64,000 bases of DNA from an uncultured Clostridia bacterium (GCA_947627235.1 CANQVG010000003.1:1-64000); one strand, 5' to 3'; numbered from the stretch's first letter, positions 7,967 to 16,637 are shown. A program made the numbers and translations. Notes: generated by a model from the sequence alone, not told the origin.

Positions 7967-8098
7967 ACTTTAAACCTCCCTTTGAAAATCTTCCTTTTTA
8001 TGTTATTATACATCCGGCAGAAGCAGGTGTCAAGCGGCAAAAGACGGACTGCGGTCTGCAAAAATACAAATATTTTAGGATATTTTTGCGGATATGCG

Positions 8099-8127
8099 TT
8101 GATTATTTCAGGCATTTGTGATATACT
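8099..8127 (+). promoter_or_regulatory. Promoter of the rnf operon
   Basis: TTGATT (8099-8104), 17-base spacer, TATACT (8122-8127), about 55 bases before the rnfC start. No riboswitch or operator is recognised in 7967-8182. Confidence 0.75.
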
Positions 8128-8182
8128 GTCTATATATAATTAAAGAATACAGATATTTTTTACATACAGGGAGGTAATAACC

Positions 8183-9514
8183 GTGATTGCAAAAACCTTC
8201 AGCGGAGGCGTTCACCCGAAAGGTCATAAGGCGCTTTCGGAAAACTCGCAGACCGTAAGGCTTGAGGCAAAGGGTGAGCTTACATATCTTATGAACCAGC
8301 ACATCGGCGCTCCTGCAAAGCCGCTTGTAAAGGCGGGCGACAGAGTTCTGCTCGGGCAGATTATCGCAGAGGCGGGAGGCTTCGTTTCGGCGCCGGTCGC
8401 GGCGTCGGTATCGGGAACCGTAAAGTCGGTGGGGCTTAAAATGACCCAGTCGGGCGACGAAGCTATGGCGATAACCGTCGAAAACGACTGCGAATACGAG
8501 GCGGTGGAGGGCTTAGGCGAGCCTCGCGACTACGCCTCGATGTCAAAGGACGAAATCCGCGCGGCAATCAAAAACGCGGGCATCGTGGGAATGGGAGGCG
8601 CCGGCTTCCCGACAGCCGTCAAGGTCACCGTCAAGGACGACTCCAAGATAGATTACGTCATCTGCAACGGCGCGGAGTGCGAGCCGTATATCACCTGCGA
8701 CTACCGTCTGATGCTTGAAAAACCGCAGGACGCCGTCCTCGGAATGAAAATTCTTCTTAAACTCTTTGAAAACGCCGTCGGGGTCTTCGGAATCGAAAAC
8801 AACAAGCCCGCAGGAATCGCCTCCGTATCCGACGCCTGCGAGGGCTCGGAGAGAATAAGCGTTGTCCCGCTCAAAAAGAAATACCCTCAGGGCGGAGAAC
8901 GTATGCTTATAAAGGCAATTACCGGACGCAAAATCAACTCCAAAATGCTCCCCGCCGACGCCGGCTGCGTTGTCGTGAACTACTCCACCCTCATAGCTAT
9001 CGCCGACGCCGTGTCCAGAAACATACCTCTTGTGCGCAGGGTGGTGACAGTCACGGGAGACGCCGTCAAAAACCCCTCCAACTTCGACGTGCCGATAGGA
9101 ATAAGCGCCGCCGAACTGATTGAAGCGGCAGGCGGATATACCGAGGAGCCGGAAAAGCTCATCTTCGGCGGACCTATGATGGGCGCCGCCGTGTACACCG
9201 CAGACCTCCCGATAACAAAGGCGTCATCCTGCATTCTGGCTCTTAAGAAAGACGAGACTGCGGGTCTGGAGCCGTCGGAGTGCATAAGGTGCGGAAAATG
9301 CCTGTACGCCTGTCCCGAACACCTTATGCCGATAAAGCTCAAAAACACCGCCGACGCCGGCGACTATGCCGCGTTTGAGGCCGCACACGGACTTGAGTGC
9401 ATAGGCTGCGGCTGCTGCACATACGTCTGCCCCGCGCGCAGACGCCTGTCTCAGACAATAACTATGGCGAAACGCTACGTCCTCGCCGAGAAAAAGAAAG
9501 GAGCGGCAAAATGA
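8183..9514 (+). CDS. rnfC: Rnf complex subunit C
   Basis: The peripheral cytosolic subunit of the Rnf complex that meets NADH/NAD. It is 443 residues, as usual for Clostridia. It has the N-terminal biotinyl-lipoyl-like region (GGVHPKGHK), the flavin/NADH region GIVGMGGAGFPTAVK and VICNGAECEPYITCD, and two [4Fe-4S] motifs CIRCGKCLYACP and CIGCGCCTYVCP near the end. The start is GTG at 8183, eight bases after GGGAGG. Its stop overlaps the rnfD start (ATGA), showing translational coupling. Confidence 0.96.
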   Translation: MIAKTFSGGVHPKGHKALSENSQTVRLEAKGELTYLMNQHIGAPAKPLVKAGDRVLLGQIIAEAGGFVSAPVAASVSGTVKSVGLKMTQSGDEAMAITVENDCEYEAVEGLGEPRDYASMSKDEIRAAIKNAGIVGMGGAGFPTAVKVTVKDDSKIDYVICNGAECEPYITCDYRLMLEKPQDAVLGMKILLKLFENAVGVFGIENNKPAGIASVSDACEGSERISVVPLKKKYPQGGERMLIKAITGRKINSKMLPADAGCVVVNYSTLIAIADAVSRNIPLVRRVVTVTGDAVKNPSNFDVPIGISAAELIEAAGGYTEEPEKLIFGGPMMGAAVYTADLPITKASSCILALKKDETAGLEPSECIRCGKCLYACPEHLMPIKLKNTADAGDYAAFEAAHGLECIGCGCCTYVCPARRRLSQTITMAKRYVLAEKKKGAAK

Positions 9515-10461
9515 GCAAGACCTTAAACGTTTCGATTTCGCCGCATATCCGCGCCCGCGAAACCACCGCCACCATTATGGCGGACGTAATCGTCGCGCTG
9601 CTGCCCGCAGTCGCCGTCGGGGTATACGTCTTCGGCGCGAGGGCGTTCGCGATAACCGTCCTCTCGATCGTGAGCTGCGTAGCGTCGGAGTACATATACG
9701 AAAAACTCCTCAAAAAGCCGATTACAATAACCGACCTCAGCGCCGTCGTGACCGGACTGATTCTCGCGGTAAACCTCTACTCCACAGCGCCGTGGTGGCT
9801 GCCCGTCCTCGGAGGGGCGTTCGCGATCATCGTCGTGAAAATGCTTTACGGCGGCATCGGACAGAATTTTATGAACCCTGCCCTCGCCGCAAGATGCTTC
9901 CTGCTTCTGAGCTTCTCACGGATTATGACCGACTATCCCCAAATTGACGGCGTTTCGAGTCCGACCCCGCTCGTCCTCGCAAAGCAGGGGACGGTCGTCC
10001 CGATAAGCGACCTGCTCATCGGCACCCACTCCGGCACCATCGGCGAGACCTCGGCTATAGCGATAATCATAGGCTTTGTATACCTCTGCGTCCGCGGAGT
10101 AATCAAGCCCCGCGAACCGCTGTCGGTCATAATCTCGACAGGCGTTTTCGTCACTCTCTTCAGTCTTATTCAGGGAATACCGGTAACTCTCAACTACCTT
10201 GCGGTGCATATGCTCGGCGGCGGTATGCTTCTCGGAGCCGTCTTTATGGCTTCGGACTACGCAACCACCCCCGTCACCCCGTGGGGACAGGTTATCTTCG
10301 GCTGCTGCGTGGGCTTCATAACCGCGCTGATTCGCTGCGTGGGCGGCGGCGTAGAGGGCGTCTCCTACGCCATAATCATCTCAAACCTGCTCACGCCGTT
10401 TATTGAAAAGCTCACCGCTCCGAGACCCTTCGGCGTGAGAAAGGAGCGTGCCGAAAAATGA
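9511..10461 (+). CDS. rnfD: Rnf complex subunit D
   Basis: A 316-residue integral membrane subunit with about nine helices. It carries flavin on the outer face. The residue expected to receive FMN from ApbE is T152 in DGVSSPTPL, where most RnfD/NqrB proteins have a closer match to S(T)GAT. Other family marks are GGIGQNFMNPALAAR and MASDYATTPVTPWGQ. The start overlaps rnfC by four bases and the stop overlaps rnfG. Confidence 0.95.
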   Translation: MSKTLNVSISPHIRARETTATIMADVIVALLPAVAVGVYVFGARAFAITVLSIVSCVASEYIYEKLLKKPITITDLSAVVTGLILAVNLYSTAPWWLPVLGGAFAIIVVKMLYGGIGQNFMNPALAARCFLLLSFSRIMTDYPQIDGVSSPTPLVLAKQGTVVPISDLLIGTHSGTIGETSAIAIIIGFVYLCVRGVIKPREPLSVIISTGVFVTLFSLIQGIPVTLNYLAVHMLGGGMLLGAVFMASDYATTPVTPWGQVIFGCCVGFITALIRCVGGGVEGVSYAIIISNLLTPFIEKLTAPRPFGVRKERAEK

Positions 10462-11048
10462 TGAAGACAATCGTAAAAGACACTCTGCGTCTTGTTGTCA
10501 TAACCCTCTGCGCGGCGGTCTGCCTCTCGTTTGTACACGAAATCACCGCCGAAACCATAGAGGCTGCGAAGGCAGAGGAACGTGCGGCGTCCTACCGACA
10601 GGTATTTCCCGAAGCCGCGTCGTTTGAGCCCGCCGAAAGCTATCCGCTGCCCGAGCTTCCCGCAGGCGTCTCGATAGGCGATCTCCTTTACGCCGTAAAC
10701 GCCTCGGGCGAACGCATAGGCTGCGTTATCTCGGCGACCTCCGCCAACGGCTACGTCGGCGACATCACGCTCTCCGTCGGAATAGACTCGGAGGGAACTA
10801 TAACCGGAATGACCGTCACCTCGATGAGCGAGACCTCGGGACTCGGCTCCCACTGTCAGGACGAAGACTTTCAGGCGCAGTTTAAGGGAATCGCCGGAGA
10901 GGTCGAATACGTCAAGGGCGGAAAATCCGCCCCCAACGAAATTGATATGATATCCGGCGCGACATTCACAACCCGCGCCGTGACCGAAGCCGTCAACGGT
11001 GCCCTGAGCACCGCGGCGGAACTGTTTGCCGGAGGTGAAGCAAAGTGA
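10458..11048 (+). CDS. rnfG: Rnf complex subunit G
   Basis: A 196-residue protein with one N-terminal membrane helix and an outer FMN-binding domain. The covalent flavin site is the classic SGATFTT (T169) after EIDMI. ApbE, encoded in the same operon, would attach FMN. It overlaps rnfD by four bases (ATGATG) and rnfE by four (GTGA). Electron transfer from RnfD to the rest of the complex is its expected role. Confidence 0.95.
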   Translation: MMKTIVKDTLRLVVITLCAAVCLSFVHEITAETIEAAKAEERAASYRQVFPEAASFEPAESYPLPELPAGVSIGDLLYAVNASGERIGCVISATSANGYVGDITLSVGIDSEGTITGMTVTSMSETSGLGSHCQDEDFQAQFKGIAGEVEYVKGGKSAPNEIDMISGATFTTRAVTEAVNGALSTAAELFAGGEAK

Positions 11049-11734
11049 AAAGCAATACGCCCGTTGAACGCCTTTACAACGGCATCATCAGAGAAAACCC
11101 GACCTTTGTCCTGATGCTCGGAATGTGTCCGACCCTCGCCGTCACCACAAGCGCAATAAACGGTCTCGGAATGGGTCTTTCGACCTGCGCGGTGCTTATG
11201 ATGTCAAACCTCATCATATCGCTTTTGCGCAAATTTATCCCCGACCGCGTCCGTATGCCGGCATACATAGTGGTCGTGGCGTCGTTTGTGACCGTGGTCG
11301 ACCTTTTAATGCAGGCATACTTCCGTCCGCTCTACTCGGCGCTCGGGCTTTATATTCCGCTAATAGTCGTCAACTGCATCATCCTCGGCAGAGCCGAAAG
11401 CTATGCCTCGAAAAATCCGCCTCTCGCCTCCTTCTTCGACGGCTTGGGAATGGGACTCGGTTTCACCGCCGCGCTGACGATAATCGGTCTTGTCCGCGAG
11501 TTTCTTGGCGCCGGGGAGCTGTTCGGACTCAAGGTTATGCCGGACGCCTTTGAGCCGATATCCATAATGATAATGGCTCCCGGAGCGTTCTTCGTTCTCG
11601 CGGTGCTAACCGCTCTTCAGAATAAATTCAAGGCGCCCTCCGCCACCAACAAGAGCGATAAGTTCTGCTCGGGCAACTGTGCCGGCTGTATGGACAAAAC
11701 CTGCAATATCACCGAAAGGAGAGATGAGAAGTGA
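11045..11734 (+). CDS. rnfE: Rnf complex subunit E with extra cysteine-rich tail
   Basis: A six-helix membrane subunit related to RnfA (motifs NPTFVLMLGMCPTLAV and FDGLGMGLGFTAAL). With RnfA it holds an iron site in the membrane. It is 229 residues; the last 25 or so extend past the usual end and carry C208, C212, C215 and C220 in the pattern CX3CX2CX4C (CSGNCAGCMDKTC). This tail could bind a metal or Fe-S cluster, which is inference. The start is GTG at 11045, overlapping rnfG; its stop overlaps rnfA. Confidence 0.94.
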   Translation: MKSNTPVERLYNGIIRENPTFVLMLGMCPTLAVTTSAINGLGMGLSTCAVLMMSNLIISLLRKFIPDRVRMPAYIVVVASFVTVVDLLMQAYFRPLYSALGLYIPLIVVNCIILGRAESYASKNPPLASFFDGLGMGLGFTAALTIIGLVREFLGAGELFGLKVMPDAFEPISIMIMAPGAFFVLAVLTALQNKFKAPSATNKSDKFCSGNCAGCMDKTCNITERRDEK

Positions 11735-12315
11735 ACTTTTTATCAACTCTGTTCATCGGAATAATTTCGGCAGCGCTCGTAAACAACGTAGTTCTGAGCC
11801 GCTTCTTGGGACTTTGCCCGTTTCTCGGAGTGTCGAAGAAAACGTCAACCGCTCTCGGAATGGGAACCGCCGTTATCGCCGTCATCACGCTTTCCTCGGC
11901 AATAACCTACGTCATCGACCACGTCGTTCTGAGGGATAAGCTCGTATATCTTAGGACGATAATCTTTATCCTCATAATCGCGGCGCTCGTCCAGACCGTC
12001 GAAATAATCCTCAAGAAAAAGATTCCCTCGCTCTATAAGGCGCTCGGCGTCTACCTGCCGCTGATAACCACCAACTGCGCGGTTCTCGGCGTGGCGATAG
12101 ATTCCGCCCAGAAAAACTACAGCTTCGCCGAAACGATGATTTATTCCGTCGGCACGGCGGTGGGCTTCCTTATAGCGATTGTGCTGATGTCGGGCATAAG
12201 GGAAAGAATCGAAAACAACGACATTCCCGAGAGCTTTAAGGGTATGCCGATAGTCCTCGTGACAGCGGGACTTATGGCTATCGCTTTCTTCGGCTTCAAG
12301 GGTACCATAGCGTAA
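11731..12315 (+). CDS. rnfA: Rnf complex subunit A
   Basis: A 194-residue, six-helix membrane subunit with the family motifs NNVVLSRFLGLCPFLGVS and LPLITTNCAVLGVA, whose cysteines face each other with those of RnfE. GTG start at 11731, overlapping rnfE by four bases. It is followed after 12 bases by rnfB with a GGGGGAGAG ribosome binding site. Confidence 0.96.
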   Translation: MNFLSTLFIGIISAALVNNVVLSRFLGLCPFLGVSKKTSTALGMGTAVIAVITLSSAITYVIDHVVLRDKLVYLRTIIFILIIAALVQTVEIILKKKIPSLYKALGVYLPLITTNCAVLGVAIDSAQKNYSFAETMIYSVGTAVGFLIAIVLMSGIRERIENNDIPESFKGMPIVLVTAGLMAIAFFGFKGTIA

Positions 12316-12327
12316 GGGGGAGAGAAA

Positions 12328-13119
12328 ATGTTGAACGCAATTTTACTCGCCGCCGCCGTTATCGCGATTATCAGCGTGGCTATAGGTCTGCTGCTCGGGT
12401 TTATGTCGGAAAAATTCAAGGTTGAGGTCGACCCGCGCGAGTCGCAGATTCGCGACTGCCTCGCCGGCTCTAACTGCGGAGGCTGCGGCTATGCCGGCTG
12501 CGACGCCTACGCTCACGCAATCGTCTACGAAGGTGCGGCGATGAACCTCTGTCCCTCCTCGGACAAAAAGAAAATCGGCGACGTTATGGGCGTGTGCGTC
12601 ATCGAAGGACCTAAGATGGTCGCCTTCGTGAAGTGCAACGGAAACTGTCACAACACCCGCTGCAACTACAACTACGGCGACGAACGCGACTGCCGCATCG
12701 CCTACTCCGCTCCCGGACACGGCGCGAAAAAGTGCGTCTACGGCTGTTGCGGGCTCGGCACCTGCGCCTCCGTCTGCCCCTATGACGCCATACGCATCGT
12801 CGACGGTCTTGCAAAAATCGACCGCACAAAATGCCAAGCCTGCGGAAAATGCGTCTCTGTCTGCCCGAACCGCCTTATAGAAATCATCCCCGACTCCGCA
12901 CCCTACGCCGTCGCCTGCTCGTCCCGCTCAAAGGGCAAGGACGTAAAGGCTGCCTGCGACACCGGCTGCATCGGCTGCTCGATGTGCGCAAGGGTCTGCG
13001 AAAGCGGCGCGATAACCGTCGAGAACAACCTCGCTAAGATAGATTACAAAAAATGCACCGGCTGCGGCAAGTGCGCCGAAAAATGCCCCTGCAAAATCAT
13101 TACTATGCGTAATATATAA
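12328..13119 (+). CDS. rnfB: Rnf complex subunit B (ferredoxin-oxidising)
   Basis: A 263-residue iron-sulfur protein that takes electrons from reduced ferredoxin. It has an N-terminal membrane helix, then the Fe-S module GSNCGGCGYAGCDAYAHA...CP, then several ferredoxin-type [4Fe-4S] motifs: CGLGTCASVCP, CQACGKCVSVCP, CIGCSMCARVC and CTGCGKCAEKCP. This multi-cluster form is typical of Clostridia. Its stop codon shares one base with the apbE start (TAATG). Confidence 0.95.
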   Translation: MLNAILLAAAVIAIISVAIGLLLGFMSEKFKVEVDPRESQIRDCLAGSNCGGCGYAGCDAYAHAIVYEGAAMNLCPSSDKKKIGDVMGVCVIEGPKMVAFVKCNGNCHNTRCNYNYGDERDCRIAYSAPGHGAKKCVYGCCGLGTCASVCPYDAIRIVDGLAKIDRTKCQACGKCVSVCPNRLIEIIPDSAPYAVACSSRSKGKDVKAACDTGCIGCSMCARVCESGAITVENNLAKIDYKKCTGCGKCAEKCPCKIITMRNI

Positions 13120-14093
13120 TGAAAAAATTACTCTGCGTTACTGTCGTTTTGCTGCTCCTGACGGGCTGCGAAGCCTATCCGAAGCGCTTCAGCGCGACCT
13201 ATACCGACGTCTTTGACACCGTGACCGAGTTTACGGCATACTGCGGCTCCGAGGAGGAGTTTGAAGCCCTCGCCGGCGCCGTTCACGGAGAGCTTAAGCG
13301 TCTGCACGAAATTTTTGACATATATAACAACTATGAGGGTCTTGACAACGCCAAGACCCTCAACGATGCCGCGGGACAAACCGTCTTTCCGCCCGAGGAG
13401 CTTGTCGGACTGATTGAGGCCGGCAGGGACTGGTACTCGCTTTCGGGCGGGAAGCTTAATATCGCCTTTGGTACCGTGCTGTCGCTATGGCACCGCTGCC
13501 GCGAGGAGGGCTTACTACCCGACCCCGAAGAGCTTTCGGAGCGCGCGAAGCACTGCGACATTTCGCTTGTCGATGTCGGCGGCGAGGGTGTTACTCTCGC
13601 AGACCCCGTGATGAGCCTTGATTTCGGCGCGATTGCAAAAGGCTATGCCGCGCAGAAAGCGGCGGAGCTTGCCGCGGGTATGGGTGGGGAAAGCTTTGCG
13701 CTGTCGGTCGGCGGAAACGTCGTTACGCGAGGCAGAAAGCCGTCGGGAAAATGGGAAATCGGCATACAGAACCCCGACGGTGGTCTTTTAACCACGGTAA
13801 AGGTGTCGGGCGAGGCGGTCGTCACGAGCGGCGACTACCAACGGTTTTACGAGGTCGACGGAGTGAAGTACCACCACATCATCGACCCGGATACGCTTTA
13901 TCCCGCGTCGCTCTGGCGCTCGGTGACTGTAATAGCCGAAAATTCCGCCGACGCCGACGCTCTCTCGACCTCGCTCTTTCTGCTTCCGCTCGAGGACGGA
14001 AAGGCGCTTGCGGAGAAATTCGGCGCTGAGGCGCTTTGGGTTTCGCCCGACGGCGGCGTCGTAAGAACGGAGGGCTTTTCGGGCTATGAATAA
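13119..14093 (+). CDS. apbE: FAD:protein FMN transferase lipoprotein
   Basis: This 324-residue enzyme transfers FMN from FAD to threonine on outer-facing proteins such as RnfG and RnfD. It has a lipoprotein signal (LLLTGCEAY, Cys17). Catalytic motifs are SLDFGAIAKGYAA, GGNVVTRG, VVTSGDYQRFYEVDG and the metal-binding HHIIDPDTLYPA, followed by ADALSTSLFLL. Its place directly after rnfB supports its job in maturing Rnf. It overlaps the next gene by eight bases. Confidence 0.95.
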   Translation: MKKLLCVTVVLLLLTGCEAYPKRFSATYTDVFDTVTEFTAYCGSEEEFEALAGAVHGELKRLHEIFDIYNNYEGLDNAKTLNDAAGQTVFPPEELVGLIEAGRDWYSLSGGKLNIAFGTVLSLWHRCREEGLLPDPEELSERAKHCDISLVDVGGEGVTLADPVMSLDFGAIAKGYAAQKAAELAAGMGGESFALSVGGNVVTRGRKPSGKWEIGIQNPDGGLLTTVKVSGEAVVTSGDYQRFYEVDGVKYHHIIDPDTLYPASLWRSVTVIAENSADADALSTSLFLLPLEDGKALAEKFGAEALWVSPDGGVVRTEGFSGYE

Positions 14094-14439
14094 GCTTTTT
14101 AGACACGACCTTGCGCTGATTCTTGCCATTGTTCTGACCGCTCTCGCTCTCGGTGCGGCGTCAACGCTACTTACAAAAGAGGGCGAGACTGTAGAGGTGA
14201 GGCTTCGCGGGGAGCTATACGCCGAGCTTCCGCTCTCGCGAGACGCCGAACTTGACGTAGACGGCCTCTGCACGGTAGTCGTAAAAGACGGCGGGGCATA
14301 TGTCAGAAACTCGTCCTGCCGGAACAAGATATGCCAAAGGCACCCCCCTATAAGCCGTGCGGGCGAGACCATCGCCTGCCTGCCAAACGGCGTCACGGTG
14401 AGAGTGGCAGGAGAGGGAGGCGCTGACTTCTATGTCTGA
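14086..14439 (+). CDS. NusG domain II-containing membrane-anchored protein
   Basis: A 117-residue protein with an N-terminal membrane helix (about residues 9-27) and a NusG_II domain outside, including the end motif SSCRNKICQRHPPIS and IACLPNGVTVRV. In Clostridia this small protein commonly sits between apbE and a Gx transporter, and it is part of extracytosolic flavin or electron-transfer gene sets. The CRNKIC cysteines may be functional. It overlaps both neighbours by eight bases. Confidence 0.85.
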   Translation: MNKLFRHDLALILAIVLTALALGAASTLLTKEGETVEVRLRGELYAELPLSRDAELDVDGLCTVVVKDGGAYVRNSSCRNKICQRHPPISRAGETIACLPNGVTVRVAGEGGADFYV

Positions 14440-14938
14440 CAAGACACGCAGGATAGCGCTTTTAGGTCTTCTGACGGCGCTCTGCTTCGGACTGTCATAT
14501 TTGGAGCTTATGCTGCCCGCACTGTCGGTGGGCGTCCCGGGGATTAAGGCGGGACTTGCCAACATCTGCGTAGTGGCGGCGCTCTACCTGCTCGGTCCGT
14601 GGGAGGCGGCTGCGGTAAATCTCGCGCGAATACTTCTGAACTGGCTGCTTTTCGGCAGCTTCACCGGACTTTTATACAGTCTTGCCGGCGGAGCGCTCAG
14701 CTTCGGCGTAATGATTGTGCTGAAAAAATCCGGAGCTTTTTCACCTGTCGGCGTGAGCGCCGCAGGAGGAGCCGCCCACAATATCGGTCAGCTCGGCGTG
14801 GCGGCTCTGATGACGGGAACCCCGGCGCTGATGTTATATCTTCCCGTGCTGCTTACCTTCGGCACAGCGGCGGGAGCGCTCAACGGACTTATTTTTACCG
14901 CAGTGCAAAAGCGCATAAAACCGCGGAGAAAGGAATAA
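14432..14938 (+). CDS. Gx transporter family protein
   Basis: A 168-residue membrane protein with about five helices and Gly-rich helices (GVPGIKAGLANICVVAALYLLG, broken here for length). The family is often labelled heptaprenyl diphosphate synthase component I, but its membrane topology is closer to ECF S components. Linked in many genomes to apbE/NusG_II; a role in quinone or flavin supply to the outer face is inferred. Confidence 0.82.
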   Translation: MSDKTRRIALLGLLTALCFGLSYLELMLPALSVGVPGIKAGLANICVVAALYLLGPWEAAAVNLARILLNWLLFGSFTGLLYSLAGGALSFGVMIVLKKSGAFSPVGVSAAGGAAHNIGQLGVAALMTGTPALMLYLPVLLTFGTAAGALNGLIFTAVQKRIKPRRKE

Positions 14939-14941
14939 ATA

Positions 14942-15478
14942 ATGTCAAAAAACCTTAAACTTTTATGCCTTTCGGCAATGTTCGTGGCGGTAGGCTTCCT
15001 GCTGCCGTTTGTCACCGGCAATATCCCGACGGTGGGACGCTATCTCTGCCCTATGCACATTCCCGTCTTTCTCTGCGGACTCATCTGCGGCAAAAAATAC
15101 GGTCTTGCGGTCGGCTTCCTGACTCCGATGCTCAGAAGTCTCATCATACATATGCCTTCGCTTTACCCAAACGCTCTCGGTATGGCGTTTGAGCTTGCCG
15201 CCTACGGCTTTTTCGTCGGACTTATATACGAGCATTTTAAAAAGAAAAACGTCGGCGCGGTCTACGGCGCGCTGATTCCCTCTATGCTTCTCGGCAGACT
15301 TGTATGGGGTGTCGCCCGCACCGTGATGCTCGGTCTGAGCGGTCCCGAAACGGCGAGTTTCAGCTTCAGCTACTTTATCACTTCCGGCTTTTTGGAAGCT
15401 CTGCCGGGACTTTTATTGCAGCTCATTTTTATTCCCGCGATAATGGCGGGACTCAGGCGTGCAAAGCTGCTTAACTGA
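14942..15478 (+). CDS. ECF transporter S component
   Basis: A 178-residue protein with six hydrophobic segments and an S-component look (RYLCPMHIPVFLCGLICGKKYG). S components bind a vitamin-like substrate and dock on a shared EcfAAT module, which is not in the window. As the last gene of the rnf-apbE operon it may supply a flavin or precursor, but the substrate cannot be read from sequence. Starts three bases after the previous stop and is followed by two strong hairpins. Confidence 0.82.
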   Translation: MSKNLKLLCLSAMFVAVGFLLPFVTGNIPTVGRYLCPMHIPVFLCGLICGKKYGLAVGFLTPMLRSLIIHMPSLYPNALGMAFELAAYGFFVGLIYEHFKKKNVGAVYGALIPSMLLGRLVWGVARTVMLGLSGPETASFSFSYFITSGFLEALPGLLLQLIFIPAIMAGLRRAKLLN

Positions 15479-15483
15479 ATACA

Positions 15484-15540
15484 AAACGCGCTTTCCGAGT
15501 GAAAGCGCGTTTGAGGCTGTCGAAAAAATTCGACAGCCTC
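15484..15540 (+). terminator. Double hairpin ending the rnf operon
   Basis: Two hairpins in a row: AAACGCGCTTTC/GAAAGCGCGTTT (15484-15512) and GAGGCTGTCG/CGACAGCCTC (15513-15540). The first is followed by TTT only because the second starts at once. Confidence 0.7.
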
Positions 15541-15804
15541 TGACGGAAATAAAAGCTGGTTTTGTATCCGCTTGCGCTTCGCAATCGTAAACGATTGATT
15601 GCTCGCGCTCGCGGACAAAGCCAGCGTTTATCACCCCTGTTGGTTTTTCCGTAATCTTTTCCTGCATCGCCTGCGCATACGCTCACGCTCATAAACCGCG
15701 CACTTGTGCGGTTTATGAGCTGCGGCGATTAAGGTATAAAAATCGCGGCAAAGCCCCGATTTTTATAATTTTTAAAAGCTGTGCGTAAACAGGGTTTATC
15801 GACA
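15541..15804. other. Gene-free, hairpin-rich spacer
   Basis: No gene is supported here. It contains the second copy of the 31-bp palindromic repeat (15576-15606), a perfect 13-bp-stem hairpin GCTCATAAACCGC/GCGGTTTATGAGC (15687-15720) and a shorter palindrome ATAAAAATCG/CGATTTTTAT near 15738-15768. Confidence 0.6.
15576..15606. repeat. Dispersed palindromic repeat, copy 2
   Basis: Matches 108-138 at 30 of 31 bases in the same orientation. Confidence 0.7.
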
Positions 15805-15810
15805 AGCTGA

Positions 15811-15837
15811 AGCCCCCTTTAAAGGGGGCTTTTATTC
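15811..15837 (+). terminator. Terminator-like hairpin
   Basis: AGCCCCCTTT/AAAGGGGGCT followed by TTTATT. The T-run is on the plus side, although the nearest gene end is on the minus strand. Confidence 0.6.
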
Positions 15838-15878
15838 ACTGCTATGCCGCCGCGACATTTGAGCCTGACGCGCTTGCG

Positions 15879-16361
15879 TCAAAGTATCCTCACGCCGTCT
15901 ATGTGTATGTACCTCGCCGACGCAAAGTAGTAATCGCTGAGCGGAACGTTCAACGCGTCGTAAGTGTGCGCGCACAAAAGAATCCTCGGTCGCACTGCCG
16001 TCACGAGCAGCGAGTGGTAGAAACTGCCGCTTGCCGTTCCGAGCTGAATCACATCGCCCTGAATGATTTCTCCCTCGGCGACTGTATGACCAAAAGGCCC
16101 AGCGCCCCTGTTTTGGGTGATGAATCTGAAAAAGTCCTCCACCGAAGTCCACGCCGCCGCACGGTCGTAGGACGAACGGTAGTACCACCCGACGTCACGG
16201 GTGTAGTTCATAACCCCCGCCCCCGCATAGACGCACTGTGAAATAAAATTCGTACAGTCGCCGCCGATATCCTCAAAGTCGTAGTAAGCGGGATTCCTGC
16301 CGAGCGCCCACCTTTGAGCATATGCCGACGCAGCCGCACGGTCATACTGTATCTGTCTCAT
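15879..16361 (-). CDS. Amidase-domain (Amidase_6-like) protein
   Basis: A 160-residue single-domain protein with the cysteine/histidine peptidase pattern GDCTNFISQCVYAG (catalytic Cys), WTSVEDFFRFI and FYHSLLVTA (catalytic His). It shares this fold signature with the C-terminal part of the secreted protein at 35538. No signal peptide is seen. The ATG at 16361 is chosen over an in-frame GTG at 16370, because AAAGAGG overlaps that GTG. It probably cuts peptidoglycan peptides or acts as a regulator; the target is unknown. Confidence 0.8.
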   Translation of the reverse strand: MRQIQYDRAAASAYAQRWALGRNPAYYDFEDIGGDCTNFISQCVYAGAGVMNYTRDVGWYYRSSYDRAAAWTSVEDFFRFITQNRGAGPFGHTVAEGEIIQGDVIQLGTASGSFYHSLLVTAVRPRILLCAHTYDALNVPLSDYYFASARYIHIDGVRIL

Positions 16362-16407
16362 ATTTTCCACCTCTTTAACAGAATATGCTGCCGCACGGCG
16401 TTTGTTA

Positions 16408-16441
16408 AACCGACAGTTTAGTGAAATTTCAACCGACAGTT
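16408..16441. repeat. Direct repeat AACCGACAGTT x2
   Basis: AACCGACAGTT occurs at 16408-16418 and 16431-16441, 23 bases apart (about two helical turns), just upstream of the small amidase gene. It could be a regulator site; no regulator is known. Confidence 0.4.
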
Positions 16442-16592
16442 CACAAAAACCGCAAATTTAAACCGCCGGTCGCTTCACTTTGGCGAAAACCCGTGATACC
16501 ATATACCTGTCGGTCGACAAAAACGAAAGGTGAAAATCCGGGTGTGAAGCGCGCAAAAAGGCTCCGACGGGTGTCGGCGCCTTGAATCTTAT

Positions 16593-16634
16593 CAAAAAAT
16601 CCCCCCTGAACAGTCCGCCGACTGTACAGAGGGG
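16593..16634 (-). terminator. Terminator of tRNA-Pro
   Basis: GC-rich imperfect hairpin followed on the minus strand by six T, directly downstream of the tRNA. Confidence 0.75.
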
Positions 16635-16637
16635 ATT

